In this document: piece after piece, positions 39,574 through 49,643 of the stretch
Position numbering within the stretch: the first letter of the stretch is position 1
Layout: every line of letters starts with the position of its first letter
NCBI GenBank assembly: GCA_036274895.1
Contig: DASUEU010000049.1
Location: 260,654 to 324,653, forward strand
Length of the DNA: 64,000 bases
Source of the DNA: CALMKX01 sp036274895
GTDB lineage: Bacteria; Acidobacteriota; Thermoanaerobaculia; Multivoradales; SZUA-115
Reading direction: 5' to 3'
Notes under the pieces: model-generated
What the model was told of the DNA's origin: nothing
What the model saw: only the letters and a program-made list of their open reading frames with translations
The model's database searches: none
Program-made: the position numbers and the translations under genes

Positions 39574-41472
39574 CTAGAGAGAAACCTGCATGCCCAGCTC
39601 GATGACCCTGTTGGGTGGCAAGCCGAAGAACGAGATCGCCGGGTTCGAGTTGCGCGACATCAGGCCGAAGAGGCGCTTGCGCCAGCGCGGGATCTGGCCG
39701 GGACCGGTCGGCAGAACGGTCTCCCTGCCGAGGTAGAAGCTGGTCCTGGCCAACTGCACGGGCTCGCCGTCGAGCACCAGGTGCGAGACCGCGGCACCGA
39801 TCTGCGGCCGCTGCATGAAGCCGTGATGGACGACAATGCGGTGGAAGCCGTGGCCGAGCTCGGTGATCTCGACTCGCTGATCGCGGGCGATCTCGGGCAC
39901 CGTCTCGGTCACTACCGAGAGCAGCACCACGTGCTGGTGCAGCACCTGGTTGTGCTTGAGGTGGTGGAGCAGCACCTGGGGCACGCCGCCGATCTGCCGG
40001 GTCATGAACACCGCGGTGCCGGGTACGCGGTGGATCTTGCGCGCCTCGACGTCCGCCAGGAAGGGCTCGAGGGCGACGGTGGCCGTGCCGTAGGACTGGG
40101 CCAGCAGCTGACGGCCGACCCGCCAGGTCGACATCAGCAGATAGAGGCCCAGGCCCACCACCAGAGGCACCCAGCCGCCGTGGGCCAGCTTGATCAGGTT
40201 GGCGGCGAAGAAGGGGATCTCGATGGCGAGGAAGAGGCCGGTCACCAGGCCGGCCACCGGCACGCTCCAGCCCCAGTGCAGCCGGGCGACGAAGAAGAAC
40301 AGGATGCTGGTGACGATCATCGTGCCAATCACCGAGAGGCCGTAAGCCGCCGCCAGGGCCGTCGAGCTCTTGAACATGATCACCAGCACGACACAGGCGA
40401 CCATCAGGGCGCTGTTGACCTTCGGCACGAAGATCTGGCCCATGAGCTTGGCCGAGGTGTGAACGATGTGCAGGCGCGGCATGTAGCCCAGGTTCACCAA
40501 CTGTTGGGTCAGCGAGTACGAGGCCGAGATGAGCGCCTGGGAGGCCACGACGGTGGCCGCCGTGGCGATGGCTACCAGCGGGTAGAGCCCCCAGCTCGGG
40601 GCCAGGGCGTAGAAGGGGTTCTCGATGGCTTCCGGGTGGGCCAGCAGATGGGCTCCCTGGCCGAGGTAGTTGAGCAGCAGGGCGGGCATCGCGACGGTGT
40701 ACCAGGCCAGCCGGATCGGCCTGCGGCCGAAGTGCCCCAGGTCGGCGTAGAGAGCCTCGCCGCCGGTAATGGCAAGCACCACGGCGGAAAGCACGAAGAA
40801 GCCCGTCGCGCCGTTGTCGGCGAAGAACCTCACGGCCCAGGCCGGGTTGAACGCCTGCACCACCGCCGGGTGGTGAAAGACGGCCATGAGCCCGAGACTG
40901 CCGATGGTGAGGAACCACACCAGGACCACCGGACCGAAGAAGTTGCCGATGGTGCCCGTACCCCGGCGCTGCACGGCGAAGAGCGCGATCAGGATGACCA
41001 CCGTCACAGGCACCACGGCCTTCTCGAGGGCCGGGGTGGCGACCTTGAGCCCTTCGACGGCCGACAGCACCGAGATCGCCGGAGTGATCATGCCGTCGCC
41101 GTAGAGCAGAGCGGCGCCGAAGAGGCCGAAGGTGGTGATCAGCAGGAAGAGCCTGGGATTGAGCGTGGCGCGGTGGGTGAGCAGGGTGAGCAGGGCGAGG
41201 ATTCCCCCCTGACCCTGGTGGTCGGCCCGGAGCAGGATCGTCAGGTACTTGACGACCACCACCAGCACGAAAGACCAGATCACCAGGGAAAGCACACCGA
41301 GCACGTTGCCCGGGTTGAGGGAGAGCCCCAGCTCCTCGTGGAAGGCCTCCTTCAAGGCGTAGAGAGGGCTGGTTCCGATGTCCCCGTAGACCACGCCGAG
41401 GGCGCCCAAAGCCAGGGCGAGCAGATCCTTGCGCGAGGTTGGAGCAGAGTGCGACGGAGCGTCTTGGCTCAT
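39574..41472 (-). CDS. kup: Kup-family potassium transporter
   Basis: A 632-residue potassium:proton symporter. The N-terminus carries the family signature GALGVVYGDIGTSPLYALKEAF and later GDGMITPAISVLSAVEGL; about twelve helices up to residue 440 and a cytoplasmic C-terminal domain (VPGTAVFMTRQIGGVPQVLLHHLKHN). Normal length. The start overlaps the MFS stop by four bases and the symporter follows 9 bases later. Confidence 0.95.
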   Translation of the reverse strand: MSQDAPSHSAPTSRKDLLALALGALGVVYGDIGTSPLYALKEAFHEELGLSLNPGNVLGVLSLVIWSFVLVVVVKYLTILLRADHQGQGGILALLTLLTHRATLNPRLFLLITTFGLFGAALLYGDGMITPAISVLSAVEGLKVATPALEKAVVPVTVVILIALFAVQRRGTGTIGNFFGPVVLVWFLTIGSLGLMAVFHHPAVVQAFNPAWAVRFFADNGATGFFVLSAVVLAITGGEALYADLGHFGRRPIRLAWYTVAMPALLLNYLGQGAHLLAHPEAIENPFYALAPSWGLYPLVAIATAATVVASQALISASYSLTQQLVNLGYMPRLHIVHTSAKLMGQIFVPKVNSALMVACVVLVIMFKSSTALAAAYGLSVIGTMIVTSILFFFVARLHWGWSVPVAGLVTGLFLAIEIPFFAANLIKLAHGGWVPLVVGLGLYLLMSTWRVGRQLLAQSYGTATVALEPFLADVEARKIHRVPGTAVFMTRQIGGVPQVLLHHLKHNQVLHQHVVLLSVVTETVPEIARDQRVEITELGHGFHRIVVHHGFMQRPQIGAAVSHLVLDGEPVQLARTSFYLGRETVLPTGPGQIPRWRKRLFGLMSRNSNPAISFFGLPPNRVIELGMQVSL

Positions 41473-42812
41473 GCCGTTCTTTCGTCAGGGTCGGGTTCGG
41501 GCAGCCAGCGCCAGACGATGACCCCGATCACCCCGGCCACCAGGGCCACCAGCGCCGCGGCGTGGGCGTAGGAGACGGTCGGGTTGGTGCCGGCCACCCG
41601 GGTGATCAGCAGCACGGTGACCGCGCCCGCCGAGGTGCCGATCATCCGGCCGCCGACGTTGACGGCGAAGCTCTCGCCGGTCCCGCGCAGGTGGGTCGGG
41701 TAGACCCGGGGCAGATAGTTGCCCCAGTAGCTGAACTGGCCGATCACCAGCATGGCGCCGAAGAACACCCCCACCGAGAGGAAGGTGGGGCCATGGCTCG
41801 GCGCCAGGTAGAAGACCACCGGCAGCACCACGGCCGCCGGTAACAGGAAGAGTCCCAGGAGCTTGCGTCGGCTCACGATGTAGATGGCGAGGACGGCCAA
41901 CAGGATACGGCCGACCAGCCCGCCGATCTCCTGGACGAACTGGAGGTTGGCGCGAGCTCCCTCCTGGGCCGGCCGGGGAAGGTCCTTCACCCCTTCCAAG
42001 CCCGTGACGATGCTAGGCCCCTGCTGGATAGCGCCGAAGGCGAAGGCGAAGCCCACTGCAGAGAGGATCGCGGCGACGATCGTGGCGCGCCGCAATCGAG
42101 GGGTGAAGAGCTCGAAGAAGCTTGGCCGGGCCAGGGTGCCGGCGGCCTTCTTCTCGCGCCAGATCGGTGACTCCGGCAACCAGGGGCGGACCAGGATCAG
42201 CGGTAGGGCAGGGATCAGGCCCGAGATCAGGGCATAGCGCCAGGGCTGGTGGCCGCCGGCGATGGCGGGGAGCTTGGCGGCCAGGCCGCTGGCGAGGAAC
42301 TTGTAGACCAACGAAACCAGCAGGCCGCCGACCGAGGCGAAGGCCTGAGTGATGCCGAGCACCTTCTCGCGCAAGCGGGGCTCCGGGAAGAGCTCGGCCA
42401 GCCAGGCGATGCCCGCCACGAACTCCACACAGACGCCGACGAAGGTGGTGCAGCGCAGGACGAGCAGCATCTCGGGGGAGGTGGCGAAGCCGGCGGCGAA
42501 GGCGGAGACCGCGTACAGCAGGATGCTCCAGACCAGCACCCGGCGGCGGCCGAACCAGTCCGTCAGATAACCGCCCAGCATGCCGAAGAGGCCGCCGCAG
42601 ACCGCCGGAACGTAGAACAGGAGGGCCGCCCAGCGGCTGAACTCGGGGCTGCCGGGTGTTGCCCCGACCAGCTCGGCCAGGGCCGGGCGCACGATCAGCG
42701 GCAGCATCAGCAGCTCGTAGGTGTCGAACAGGAAGCCGAGCGCGGCGATGGCGCAGATCAACCACTGGCGCCCGGTCAAGCGCAGTGGGGCGGAGGCGGG
42801 CTCAGAGCTCAT
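41469..42812 (-). CDS. MFS transporter (sugar/aromatic acid porter type)
   Basis: A 447-residue major facilitator with twelve predicted helices. The inter-helix 2-3 motif is GGYLTDWFGRRRVLV and the first helix ends in GFLFDTYELLMLPL, as in sialate, benzoate or sugar porters of the SP/AAHS branch. The acidic residue in helix 1 (FLFDTYE) and EFVAGIAWLAELFPEPRLREK after helix 4 support proton coupling. Substrate unknown. First gene of a leftward operon with kup and a DAACS symporter. Confidence 0.9.
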   Translation of the reverse strand: MSSEPASAPLRLTGRQWLICAIAALGFLFDTYELLMLPLIVRPALAELVGATPGSPEFSRWAALLFYVPAVCGGLFGMLGGYLTDWFGRRRVLVWSILLYAVSAFAAGFATSPEMLLVLRCTTFVGVCVEFVAGIAWLAELFPEPRLREKVLGITQAFASVGGLLVSLVYKFLASGLAAKLPAIAGGHQPWRYALISGLIPALPLILVRPWLPESPIWREKKAAGTLARPSFFELFTPRLRRATIVAAILSAVGFAFAFGAIQQGPSIVTGLEGVKDLPRPAQEGARANLQFVQEIGGLVGRILLAVLAIYIVSRRKLLGLFLLPAAVVLPVVFYLAPSHGPTFLSVGVFFGAMLVIGQFSYWGNYLPRVYPTHLRGTGESFAVNVGGRMIGTSAGAVTVLLITRVAGTNPTVSYAHAAALVALVAGVIGVIVWRWLPEPDPDERTA

Positions 42813-42991
42813 GGGCGGGCCTTTCGCGGGGAGGGAGGGTCAGGGGGTCGGTGTGCGGGATCCTACCGCTTTCTGGTTGATCGCGATTCGGAGGAGGACG
42901 AGGCACCGACTGTTGGCATAATGCGGCGCCTAGTCTAGACCACAGTTCCGGAGCCTGCGACCAGCCGCGGGAAACCAGGGAAGGGGAGCGG

Positions 42992-44632
42992 ATGAGCACG
43001 AGCCAAAGGTGGGGCACACGCATCGGCCTGGTGCTGGCGGTGGCCGGCAACGCCGTCGGCCTGGGTAACTTCCTGCGCTTCCCGGCGCAGGCGGCGCAAA
43101 ACGGCGGGGGAGCCTTCCTGATCCCCTACCTGGTGTCGTTTCTGCTCATGGGCCTGCCCCTGCTGTGGGTGGAATGGGCCATCGGCCGCCACGGCGGACA
43201 GTTCGGGCACCATTCCGCCCCTGGCCTGCTGGATCGCATGGGCAAGGGGCGCTGGCTGAAGTACCTCGGGGTCTTCGGCCTGTTCACCAATCTCACGGTG
43301 GCGGCCTACTACTGCTACATCGAGTCCTGGGCCCTCGCCTACGTCTGGCACTCCTTAGTCGGCACCTTCCAGGCCACCAGCCCCACCGAGTTCTTCCCCG
43401 CCTACCTCGGGGTGCACGCCGGCTCCCTCTTCGCTGTCCCACCCGAGGCCCTGTTCTGGTTCCTGGTCACCCTCGGCCTCAACGTCTGGATCCTCTCGCG
43501 GGGGCTTGCCGGGGGCATCGAGCTGGCCGCCAAGATCGGCATGCCCCTGCTGATCGGCTTCGGGATCGTCCTCGCCATCAAGGGCCTGATGCTCACCCCG
43601 GGCGACCCCGGGGTGGTCCAGAGCGCGGCCAGCGGCCTCAACTTCGTCTGGCAGCCCAAGCTCGACAGCCTCACCAACCCGAGCACCTGGCTGGCGGCCG
43701 CCGGCCAGGTCTTCTTCACCCTCTCGGTGGGCACCGGCTCGATCGTCTGCTACGCGGCCTACCTGCGACGTGACGAGGACATCGCCTTGAACGCCGCCTC
43801 CGCGGGCTGGATGAACGAGTTCGTCGAAGTGGTGCTGGGCAGCGCGATCTTGATCCCCATCGCCACCGCTTACCTGGGCCTCGCTGCGGTCACGGCGGCC
43901 ACCAGCGGCGGCAGCGGCTTCGGCCTGGGTTTCCTCACCTTGCCGACCCTGTTCAACAACTGGGGGTGGTTCGCCCCCATCGCCGGGGCCTTGTGGTTCG
44001 GCCTGCTGTTCTTCGCCGGCATCACCTCATCGCTGGCCATGGGCCAGCCGCTGATCTCCTTCATGGAGGACGAATACCAGGTGCCGCGCAAGAGGGCGGC
44101 GGCCCTGTTCGGGGGCCTGACCCTGCTGCTCGGCTTCTTCTGCGTCTGGCTCTACCCGGGAGGGGCCTTCGACGAGTTCGATTTCTGGAGCGGCACCTTC
44201 GCCCTGGTGGTCTTCGCCCTCGGGGAGGCGATCATCTTCGCCTGGGTCTTCGGCATGGAGCGCGGCTGGGAGGAGATCACCCGCGGCGCCGACATGGCGG
44301 TGCCGCGGATCTTCCGCTTCGTCATCAAGTACGTGACGCCGGCCTTCATCTTGCTGGTCTTTCTCGGCGCCCTGATCAAGCCGGCGGGCGGCGACTGGGG
44401 CGCCGCCCTCTCCGGGCTGTCCTCGGGCACCGGCTGGAGCTTCGCGCCGGATAGCGTGATCGGCAAGGTCCTCCACACCGGCGTCGACGACTACCGCTGG
44501 TTCGACGAAGCGGGCCGGGCCACGCCGGAGCTGGTCAAGGACATCACCCGCACCCTCCTCCTCGCCCTCTTCGCCGCCTGCACCTGGGTGATCTGGTACA
44601 CCTGGCGCCGCCGGGAAAGGAAGTCCTCATGA
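42992..44632 (+). CDS. Sodium-dependent amino acid transporter (NSS/SNF family)
   Basis: A 546-residue neurotransmitter:sodium symporter relative with about 12 helices. The N-terminal sodium and substrate site is present (GLVLAVAGNAVGLGNFLRFPAQAAQNGGGAFLIPY is the family hallmark, abbreviated here: GNAVGLGNFLRFP at about 18-30). Later sites: TLSVGTGSIVCYAAY and the SSLAMGQPLISF helix 8 motif. ATG 42992 is preceded by GGGGAGCGG. Its stop overlaps the small downstream gene, whose product resembles MetS; the closest described pair is MetP-MetS, a methionine/alanine importer. Confidence 0.93.
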   Translation: MSTSQRWGTRIGLVLAVAGNAVGLGNFLRFPAQAAQNGGGAFLIPYLVSFLLMGLPLLWVEWAIGRHGGQFGHHSAPGLLDRMGKGRWLKYLGVFGLFTNLTVAAYYCYIESWALAYVWHSLVGTFQATSPTEFFPAYLGVHAGSLFAVPPEALFWFLVTLGLNVWILSRGLAGGIELAAKIGMPLLIGFGIVLAIKGLMLTPGDPGVVQSAASGLNFVWQPKLDSLTNPSTWLAAAGQVFFTLSVGTGSIVCYAAYLRRDEDIALNAASAGWMNEFVEVVLGSAILIPIATAYLGLAAVTAATSGGSGFGLGFLTLPTLFNNWGWFAPIAGALWFGLLFFAGITSSLAMGQPLISFMEDEYQVPRKRAAALFGGLTLLLGFFCVWLYPGGAFDEFDFWSGTFALVVFALGEAIIFAWVFGMERGWEEITRGADMAVPRIFRFVIKYVTPAFILLVFLGALIKPAGGDWGAALSGLSSGTGWSFAPDSVIGKVLHTGVDDYRWFDEAGRATPELVKDITRTLLLALFAACTWVIWYTWRRRERKSS

Positions 44633-44745
44633 CCACGAGCGCATGGTGGATGCTCGGCATCACCTGGACCATCATCACCATCATCACCGCCCGGCTGTTC
44701 TGGAAGGTCCTCAGGTCGCAGGGGAAGAAGTCAGCCGACGACTGA
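44629..44745 (+). CDS. MetS-like small subunit of the NSS transporter
   Basis: A 38-residue single-helix membrane protein (WWMLGITWTIITIITARLFW then a basic, polar tail). The ATG overlaps the NSS transporter stop (ATGA) and a GGAAAGGA ribosome-binding site precedes it, so it is translationally coupled. Tiny one-helix proteins are described as needed partners of NSS transporters in the MetP-MetS pair of Corynebacterium. The 3' end overlaps the end of the convergent APC permease gene by 35 bases. Confidence 0.8.
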   Translation: MTTSAWWMLGITWTIITIITARLFWKVLRSQGKKSADD

Positions 44746-46474
44746 ACCACCACCAACAAAGCACCCCCAGCCCCAGCCCCCCCACGGTCAACCAGCCGCC
44801 GAGGGCGGCTCGGCCGGCCTCGGCGGGGCTCACCAAGGCGGTGAGCATCGCCGTCGCCGGCAGGTCGTGGGGGAGCACGAACATCATCCCCACGCCGCCG
44901 ACCAGGAAGCCCAGGGCCGCGAGCTTCAAGATTCCCGGCACCCGCTCGGGGCGGCCTTGGCGACGGCCGAGCTTCGAGTGGCTGTAGCCGTAGGCCGAAT
45001 AGGCGGCGAGGCCGAGCACCAGCCAGCCGGCGAAGCGCCACCAGGACGAGGGGGGCAGGTAGACCATCAGCCCGACGCAGGAGGCGGCGCCGAGCAGAGG
45101 CAGGAACCACGGCCCCAGGGGCACCCGGAAGCCCCCGGAGATGCCGGCCGCCTGCTCCGGGTTGCGCCGGTCCTGGAGGCGCAGCAGGGGGATCCCCAGG
45201 CACACCAGCACGAAGGCGAAGAGGGTGCCGATGTTGGTCAGGTCGACCATCTCGTCAATGGTGGTGAAAGAGGCGATCAGCCCCACCACCAGGCCGGTGG
45301 CGATGGTGGTGACGTGCGGGGTCTTGTACTTCGGATGGACCGAGGCGAAGACGGGCGGCAGTAGCCCGTCCCGCGCCATCGAGAAGAAGATCCGCGGCTG
45401 GCCCATCTGGAACACCAGCAGCACCGCGGTCATCGCCACCACCGAGCCGAAGGCGACGAAGATCGACGCCCAGGTGGCCTGCGGCGCCACGATGCCGAGG
45501 GCGTAGGTTAGCGGCTCGGACCTCTCGGCGGCGGTCATGCCGGTCAGGGTGGAGAAGGGCACCATGCCGAGGAAGACCGCGGCCACCACCACGTAGAGCA
45601 GGGTGCAGATCGCCAGCGACGAGAAGATGCCGATCGGCAGGTCCCGCTTGGGGTTCTTGGTCTCCTCGGCCACCGTCGAGACGGCGTCGAAGCCGATGTA
45701 GGCGAAAAAGACGATGGCGGCTCCGGTCAACGTGCCGGCGAAGCCGTTGGGCATGAACGGCGTCCAGTTGGCGGAGAGCTGGCCACTGGGCACGAAGGAG
45801 ATCCCGATCGCCACGAAGGCCAGCAGCACCACGATCTTGAGCACCACCATGCCGGCGTTGAAGCGGGCTGACTCCCGGATCCCCCACACCAGCACCACGG
45901 TGATGATCATCACGATCAGAAAGGCCAGCAGGTTGCAGACGATCGGCACTCCGAAGAGCTTGGGGGCGGCCTCGTAGAGGCCCTCGATCTTCGCCCCGGT
46001 GCGGTAGTCGGTGGCGAGCCACAGGGGCACGTCGATGCCCAGGTTGCCGAGCAACGAGCGGAAGTACCCCGACCACGAGATCGCCACCGCGACGTTGCCG
46101 ATGGCGTACTCGATCATCAGGTCCCAGCCGATGATCCAAGCCACCAGCTCGCCCAGGGTGGCGTAGGAGTAGGTGTAGGCCGAGCCCGAGATCGGCACCC
46201 GCGAGGCGAACTCGGCGTAGCAGAGGGCCGTGAAGGCGCAGACCAGCGCCGTGATCACGAACGACAGCATCAGGGAGGGGCCGGCGCCGGGCCGGGCGGC
46301 GTCGCCGGCGGCGGCCGAGCCGATGGTGGAGAAGATGCCGGCGCCGATGATCGCTCCCACGCCGAGCAGAGTGACTTGCAGCGGCCCCAGGGCCCGCCGC
46401 AGGCTGTGGGCGGAGTCCTGGCTGGCGGCGAGGATCTCCTTCAAGTCCTTGGTCTGGAACAGGGTTCGCAGCAA
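44711..46474 (-). CDS. APC-family amino acid permease with extended C-terminus
   Basis: A 587-residue transporter of the cationic amino acid (CAT) branch. Helix 1 carries LLGVGAIIGAGIFSTIG; helix 2-3 has CYAEFASRVPISGSAYTYSYATLGE; helix 6 has FFAYIGFDAVSTVAEE, all hallmark stretches. About 14 helices, with two additional ones after the standard twelve. ATG 46474 is preceded by GGAGGCAGG. It shares these features with the protein encoded at 48149 but is longer. The two genes may be paralogues of different substrate range. Confidence 0.92.
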   Translation of the reverse strand: MLRTLFQTKDLKEILAASQDSAHSLRRALGPLQVTLLGVGAIIGAGIFSTIGSAAAGDAARPGAGPSLMLSFVITALVCAFTALCYAEFASRVPISGSAYTYSYATLGELVAWIIGWDLMIEYAIGNVAVAISWSGYFRSLLGNLGIDVPLWLATDYRTGAKIEGLYEAAPKLFGVPIVCNLLAFLIVMIITVVLVWGIRESARFNAGMVVLKIVVLLAFVAIGISFVPSGQLSANWTPFMPNGFAGTLTGAAIVFFAYIGFDAVSTVAEETKNPKRDLPIGIFSSLAICTLLYVVVAAVFLGMVPFSTLTGMTAAERSEPLTYALGIVAPQATWASIFVAFGSVVAMTAVLLVFQMGQPRIFFSMARDGLLPPVFASVHPKYKTPHVTTIATGLVVGLIASFTTIDEMVDLTNIGTLFAFVLVCLGIPLLRLQDRRNPEQAAGISGGFRVPLGPWFLPLLGAASCVGLMVYLPPSSWWRFAGWLVLGLAAYSAYGYSHSKLGRRQGRPERVPGILKLAALGFLVGGVGMMFVLPHDLPATAMLTALVSPAEAGRAALGGWLTVGGLGLGVLCWWWFSRRLTSSPAT

Positions 46475-46614
46475 GTCCTGCCTCCTTATGAGCGCTCGTT
46501 GGGGCGTTGGCGGAGGATTCTACACGCCACCCCTCGCGGTCTCGCACCTCTTCACCAGGGACTGCTACACTACCCGGCCAGTTCCAGGGCAGCACACAGA
46601 TCGGGGGAGGCAGG

Positions 46615-48129
46615 ATGAGCAGTGGGGGAGAGGAGAAGGCCACGGGCTTCGTACGCGAGCTGGGTCTGGCCGACTCGACGATGATCGTCGCCGGCTCGAT
46701 GATCGGCTCGGGCATCTTCATTGTCTCTGCGGACATCGCGCGCCAGGTCGGATCGGCCGGAGGGCTGCTGCTGGTCTGGATCGTGACCGGGCTCCTGACC
46801 ATCACGGCGGCCCTGTCCTACGGCGAGCTCGCCGGCATGATGCCCAAGGCCGGCGGCCAGTACGTCTACCTGCGCGAGGCCTACTCCCCGCTCTGGGGCT
46901 TCCTCTACGGCTGGGCCCTCTTCCTGGTGATCCAGACCGGTACCATCGCGGCCGTGGCGGTGGGCTTCGCCCGGTTCCTGGGAGTGCTGGTGCCCGGAGT
47001 CTCACCCACCAGTTGGATCATCGCGCCGATCGACCTCTCCGAGGGCTACGCCCTTTCGCTCTCGACCCAGCAGCTGGTGGGCATCTTGATGATCGCCTTC
47101 CTGACCTGGCTCAACACCCGGGGGATCAAGCTCGGCAAGCTGATCCAGAACCTCTTCACCTCGACCAAGACCCTGTCGCTCGCCTTGTTGATCGTGGTCG
47201 GCCTGACCCTGGGCTGGAACCGCGAGGCCGTGTCGGCGAACTTCGGCTCCTTCTGGGGCGTCCAGAACGCGACCACCATCCAGCCGGACCTGCCCTTCGT
47301 CGACGCGGTCACCGCGGGGGCGGGGCTCTTCGCCCTGTTCGTCGCCTTCTGCGTGGCCCAGGTGGGCTCCCTGTTCTCCTCGGACGCCTGGAACAACATC
47401 ACTTTCACAGCCGGCGAAGTGAAGAACCCCAAGCGGGACATCCCCCTCTCCCTGGTCTACGGCACGGTGCTGGTGATCTCGCTCTACGTGCTGGCCAACC
47501 TCGCTTATCTGGTGACCCTGCCCCTCTCCGAGATCCAAACCGCTCCGGACGACCGCGTGGCGACGGCGGCACTGGCCAAGATCTTCGGCTCCGGCGGGGC
47601 GGTGATCATGGCCATCGCCATCGTGATCTCGACCTTTGGCTGCAACAACGGCCTGATCCTGGCTGGCGCCCGGGTCTACTACGCGATGGCTCAGGACGGC
47701 TTGTTCTTCAAGAGGACAGGAGTGCTCAACCGCAACCACGTTCCAGGAGCCGGGTTGGTGGTGCAGGGCGTGTGGGCCAGCCTGCTGGTGCTGCCCCGCA
47801 CCCGCACGGTGAGTGCGGAGGGTGCCGTCAGCTATGGCAACCTCTATAGCAACCTGCTGGACTACGTGGTCTTCGCCGTGCTGATCTTCTACGTCTTGAC
47901 CATCGCCGGGCTCTTCGTCCTACGCAAGAAGCAGCCCGACGCCGAGCGTCCCTACCGCGCCTTCGGCTATCCGGTGGTGCCGGCTCTCTACATGGTGGCC
48001 GCCTCGGTGATCTCGGTTGTGCTCCTGCTCTACAAGACGCAGACCACCTGGCCCGGCCTGGTGATCGTCCTGACCGGCATCCCGGTCTATTTCCTGTGGC
48101 GTCGCTCGGCGGCGTCCGTCAGCTCCTGA
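46615..48129 (+). CDS. APC-family amino acid permease (LAT-like)
   Basis: A 504-residue amino acid permease. Helix 1 is STMIVAGSMIGSGIFIV, helix 3 starts LSYGELAGMMPKAGGQYVYLREAYSPLWGFLYGW, and helix 6 has FSSDAWNNITFTAGEVKNPKRDIP, as in the L-type exchanger group. About twelve helices. ATG 46615 follows GGGGGAGG; an in-frame ATG 108 bases earlier is rejected because it has no ribosome-binding site and gives a Ser/Thr-rich shadow leader. It is cotranscribed with the next permease, 19 bases on. Confidence 0.9.
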   Translation: MSSGGEEKATGFVRELGLADSTMIVAGSMIGSGIFIVSADIARQVGSAGGLLLVWIVTGLLTITAALSYGELAGMMPKAGGQYVYLREAYSPLWGFLYGWALFLVIQTGTIAAVAVGFARFLGVLVPGVSPTSWIIAPIDLSEGYALSLSTQQLVGILMIAFLTWLNTRGIKLGKLIQNLFTSTKTLSLALLIVVGLTLGWNREAVSANFGSFWGVQNATTIQPDLPFVDAVTAGAGLFALFVAFCVAQVGSLFSSDAWNNITFTAGEVKNPKRDIPLSLVYGTVLVISLYVLANLAYLVTLPLSEIQTAPDDRVATAALAKIFGSGGAVIMAIAIVISTFGCNNGLILAGARVYYAMAQDGLFFKRTGVLNRNHVPGAGLVVQGVWASLLVLPRTRTVSAEGAVSYGNLYSNLLDYVVFAVLIFYVLTIAGLFVLRKKQPDAERPYRAFGYPVVPALYMVAASVISVVLLLYKTQTTWPGLVIVLTGIPVYFLWRRSAASVSS

Positions 48130-48148
48130 CCCTGGAGGACTCAACGGA

Positions 48149-49630
48149 ATGTCCATCTTTGCCACCAAGTCGATCGACAAGATCAAGGCCGAGGCGGCGG
48201 CCGGCGGCGAGCACAGCCTGAAGCGCGTGCTCAGTGCCCTCGACCTCACCACGCTGGGTATCGGCGCCATCATCGGCACCGGCATCTTCGTGCTGACGGG
48301 CCAGGCCGCGGCGCAGTACGCCGGACCGGCGATCGTCATCTCGATGATCCTCGCCGGCCTGGTCAGTGCGCTCGCAGCTCTCTGTTACGCTGAGTTCGCC
48401 TCGACGGTACCGATCGCCGGCTCGGCCTACACCTACGGCTACGCCACCCTGGGCGAGTTCTTCGCCTGGATCATCGGCTGGGACTTGATGCTGGAGTACG
48501 CCCTGGGCGCGGCGACGGTGGCGGTGGGATGGTCGGGCTACGTGGTGAGCTTCCTCCATGACTTCGGCATCCAGTTCCCGGCCGCCTTCTCGGCGGCACC
48601 GGGTACTGCGGTGACGCTGGCGGACGGCTCCACGGTGACCGCTGTGTTCAATTTGCCGGCGGTGTTGATCGCCGTGCTGGTGACCGTCCTGCTGGTGGTC
48701 GGCATCCAGGAGTCGGCGCGGGTGAACGCGGTGATCGTGATCATCAAGGTGGCGGTGGTGCTGCTGGTGATCGCCGCCGGCGCCATGTTCCTCGACAGCG
48801 GTAACTGGCGGCCGTTCATCCCCGAGAATACCGGCCAGTTCGGCCAGTACGGCTGGAGTGGCATCCTGCGCGGCGCGGGGGTGATCTTCTTCGCCTACAT
48901 CGGCTTCGACGCTGTCTCGACGGCTGCCCAGGAGGCCAAGAACCCCCAGAAGGACATGCCGATCGGCATCATCGGCTCCCTGGTGATCTGCACCGTCCTC
49001 TACGTGCTGGTCTCCGGCGTGATGGTGGGCCTCGTGCCCTACACCCAGCTGGGCGTTCCCGCCCCCATGGCGGTCGCGATCGACGCCGCCAAGGCCAAGG
49101 CCGCCGGTACCGCCTGGTCGAGCCTGATCGGCATCATGCCGTACCTGGTCAAGCTCGGCGCCATCGCCGGCCTGTCCTCGGTGATGGTGGTGATGATGCT
49201 CGGTCAGCCGCGCGTCTTCATGTCGATGGCCAATGACGGCTTGCTGCCGGCCGCCTTCAAGAAGATCCACCCTCGCTTCCGCACCCCCTACGTCACCACC
49301 ATCCTGACCGGCATCGTGGTCGCCATCGCCGCCGGCTTCTTCCCGATCGGGATCCTGGGCGAGCTGGTGTCGATCGGCACCCTGCTGGCCTTCGTGATCG
49401 TGTCGGTCGGCATCGTCGCCCTGCGCGTCCAGAAGCCGAACCTGGAGCGGCCGTTCAAGGTGCCCGCGGCGTTCGTGCTGGCGCCCCTCTCGGCGCTGGT
49501 CTCGCTGGTGGTGATGGCCGGCCTGCCCTGGCACACCTGGGAGCGGCTGCTGATCTGGATGGGCCTGGGTGTGGTGGTTTACTTTGCCTACAGCCGTCGC
49601 CGCAGCTTGCTCTATCAGCAGGGTAAGTAG
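48149..49630 (+). CDS. APC-family cationic amino acid permease
   Basis: A 493-residue permease of the CAT branch. It has LTTLGIGAIIGTGIFVLTG (helix 1), CYAEFASTVPIAGSAYTYGYATLGEFF (helices 2-3, quoted in part: SAYTYGYATLGEF) and FFAYIGFDAVSTAAQEAKNPQKDMP (helix 6). About twelve to thirteen helices. A strong terminator follows 13 bases after the stop. It is the third APC permease within 5 kb. Confidence 0.93.
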   Translation: MSIFATKSIDKIKAEAAAGGEHSLKRVLSALDLTTLGIGAIIGTGIFVLTGQAAAQYAGPAIVISMILAGLVSALAALCYAEFASTVPIAGSAYTYGYATLGEFFAWIIGWDLMLEYALGAATVAVGWSGYVVSFLHDFGIQFPAAFSAAPGTAVTLADGSTVTAVFNLPAVLIAVLVTVLLVVGIQESARVNAVIVIIKVAVVLLVIAAGAMFLDSGNWRPFIPENTGQFGQYGWSGILRGAGVIFFAYIGFDAVSTAAQEAKNPQKDMPIGIIGSLVICTVLYVLVSGVMVGLVPYTQLGVPAPMAVAIDAAKAKAAGTAWSSLIGIMPYLVKLGAIAGLSSVMVVMMLGQPRVFMSMANDGLLPAAFKKIHPRFRTPYVTTILTGIVVAIAAGFFPIGILGELVSIGTLLAFVIVSVGIVALRVQKPNLERPFKVPAAFVLAPLSALVSLVVMAGLPWHTWERLLIWMGLGVVVYFAYSRRRSLLYQQGK

Positions 49631-49643
49631 GGCCTCCTCGGCG

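Noticed and set aside
38219..40918. Long minus-strand frame across the symporter and kup genes
   Set aside because: It runs in another frame of the same strand as two clear transporters and is Arg/Pro/Gly-rich with no membrane helices.
39547..41571. 674-codon plus-strand frame opposite kup
   Set aside because: Gln/His/Gly-rich antisense shadow of the kup gene.
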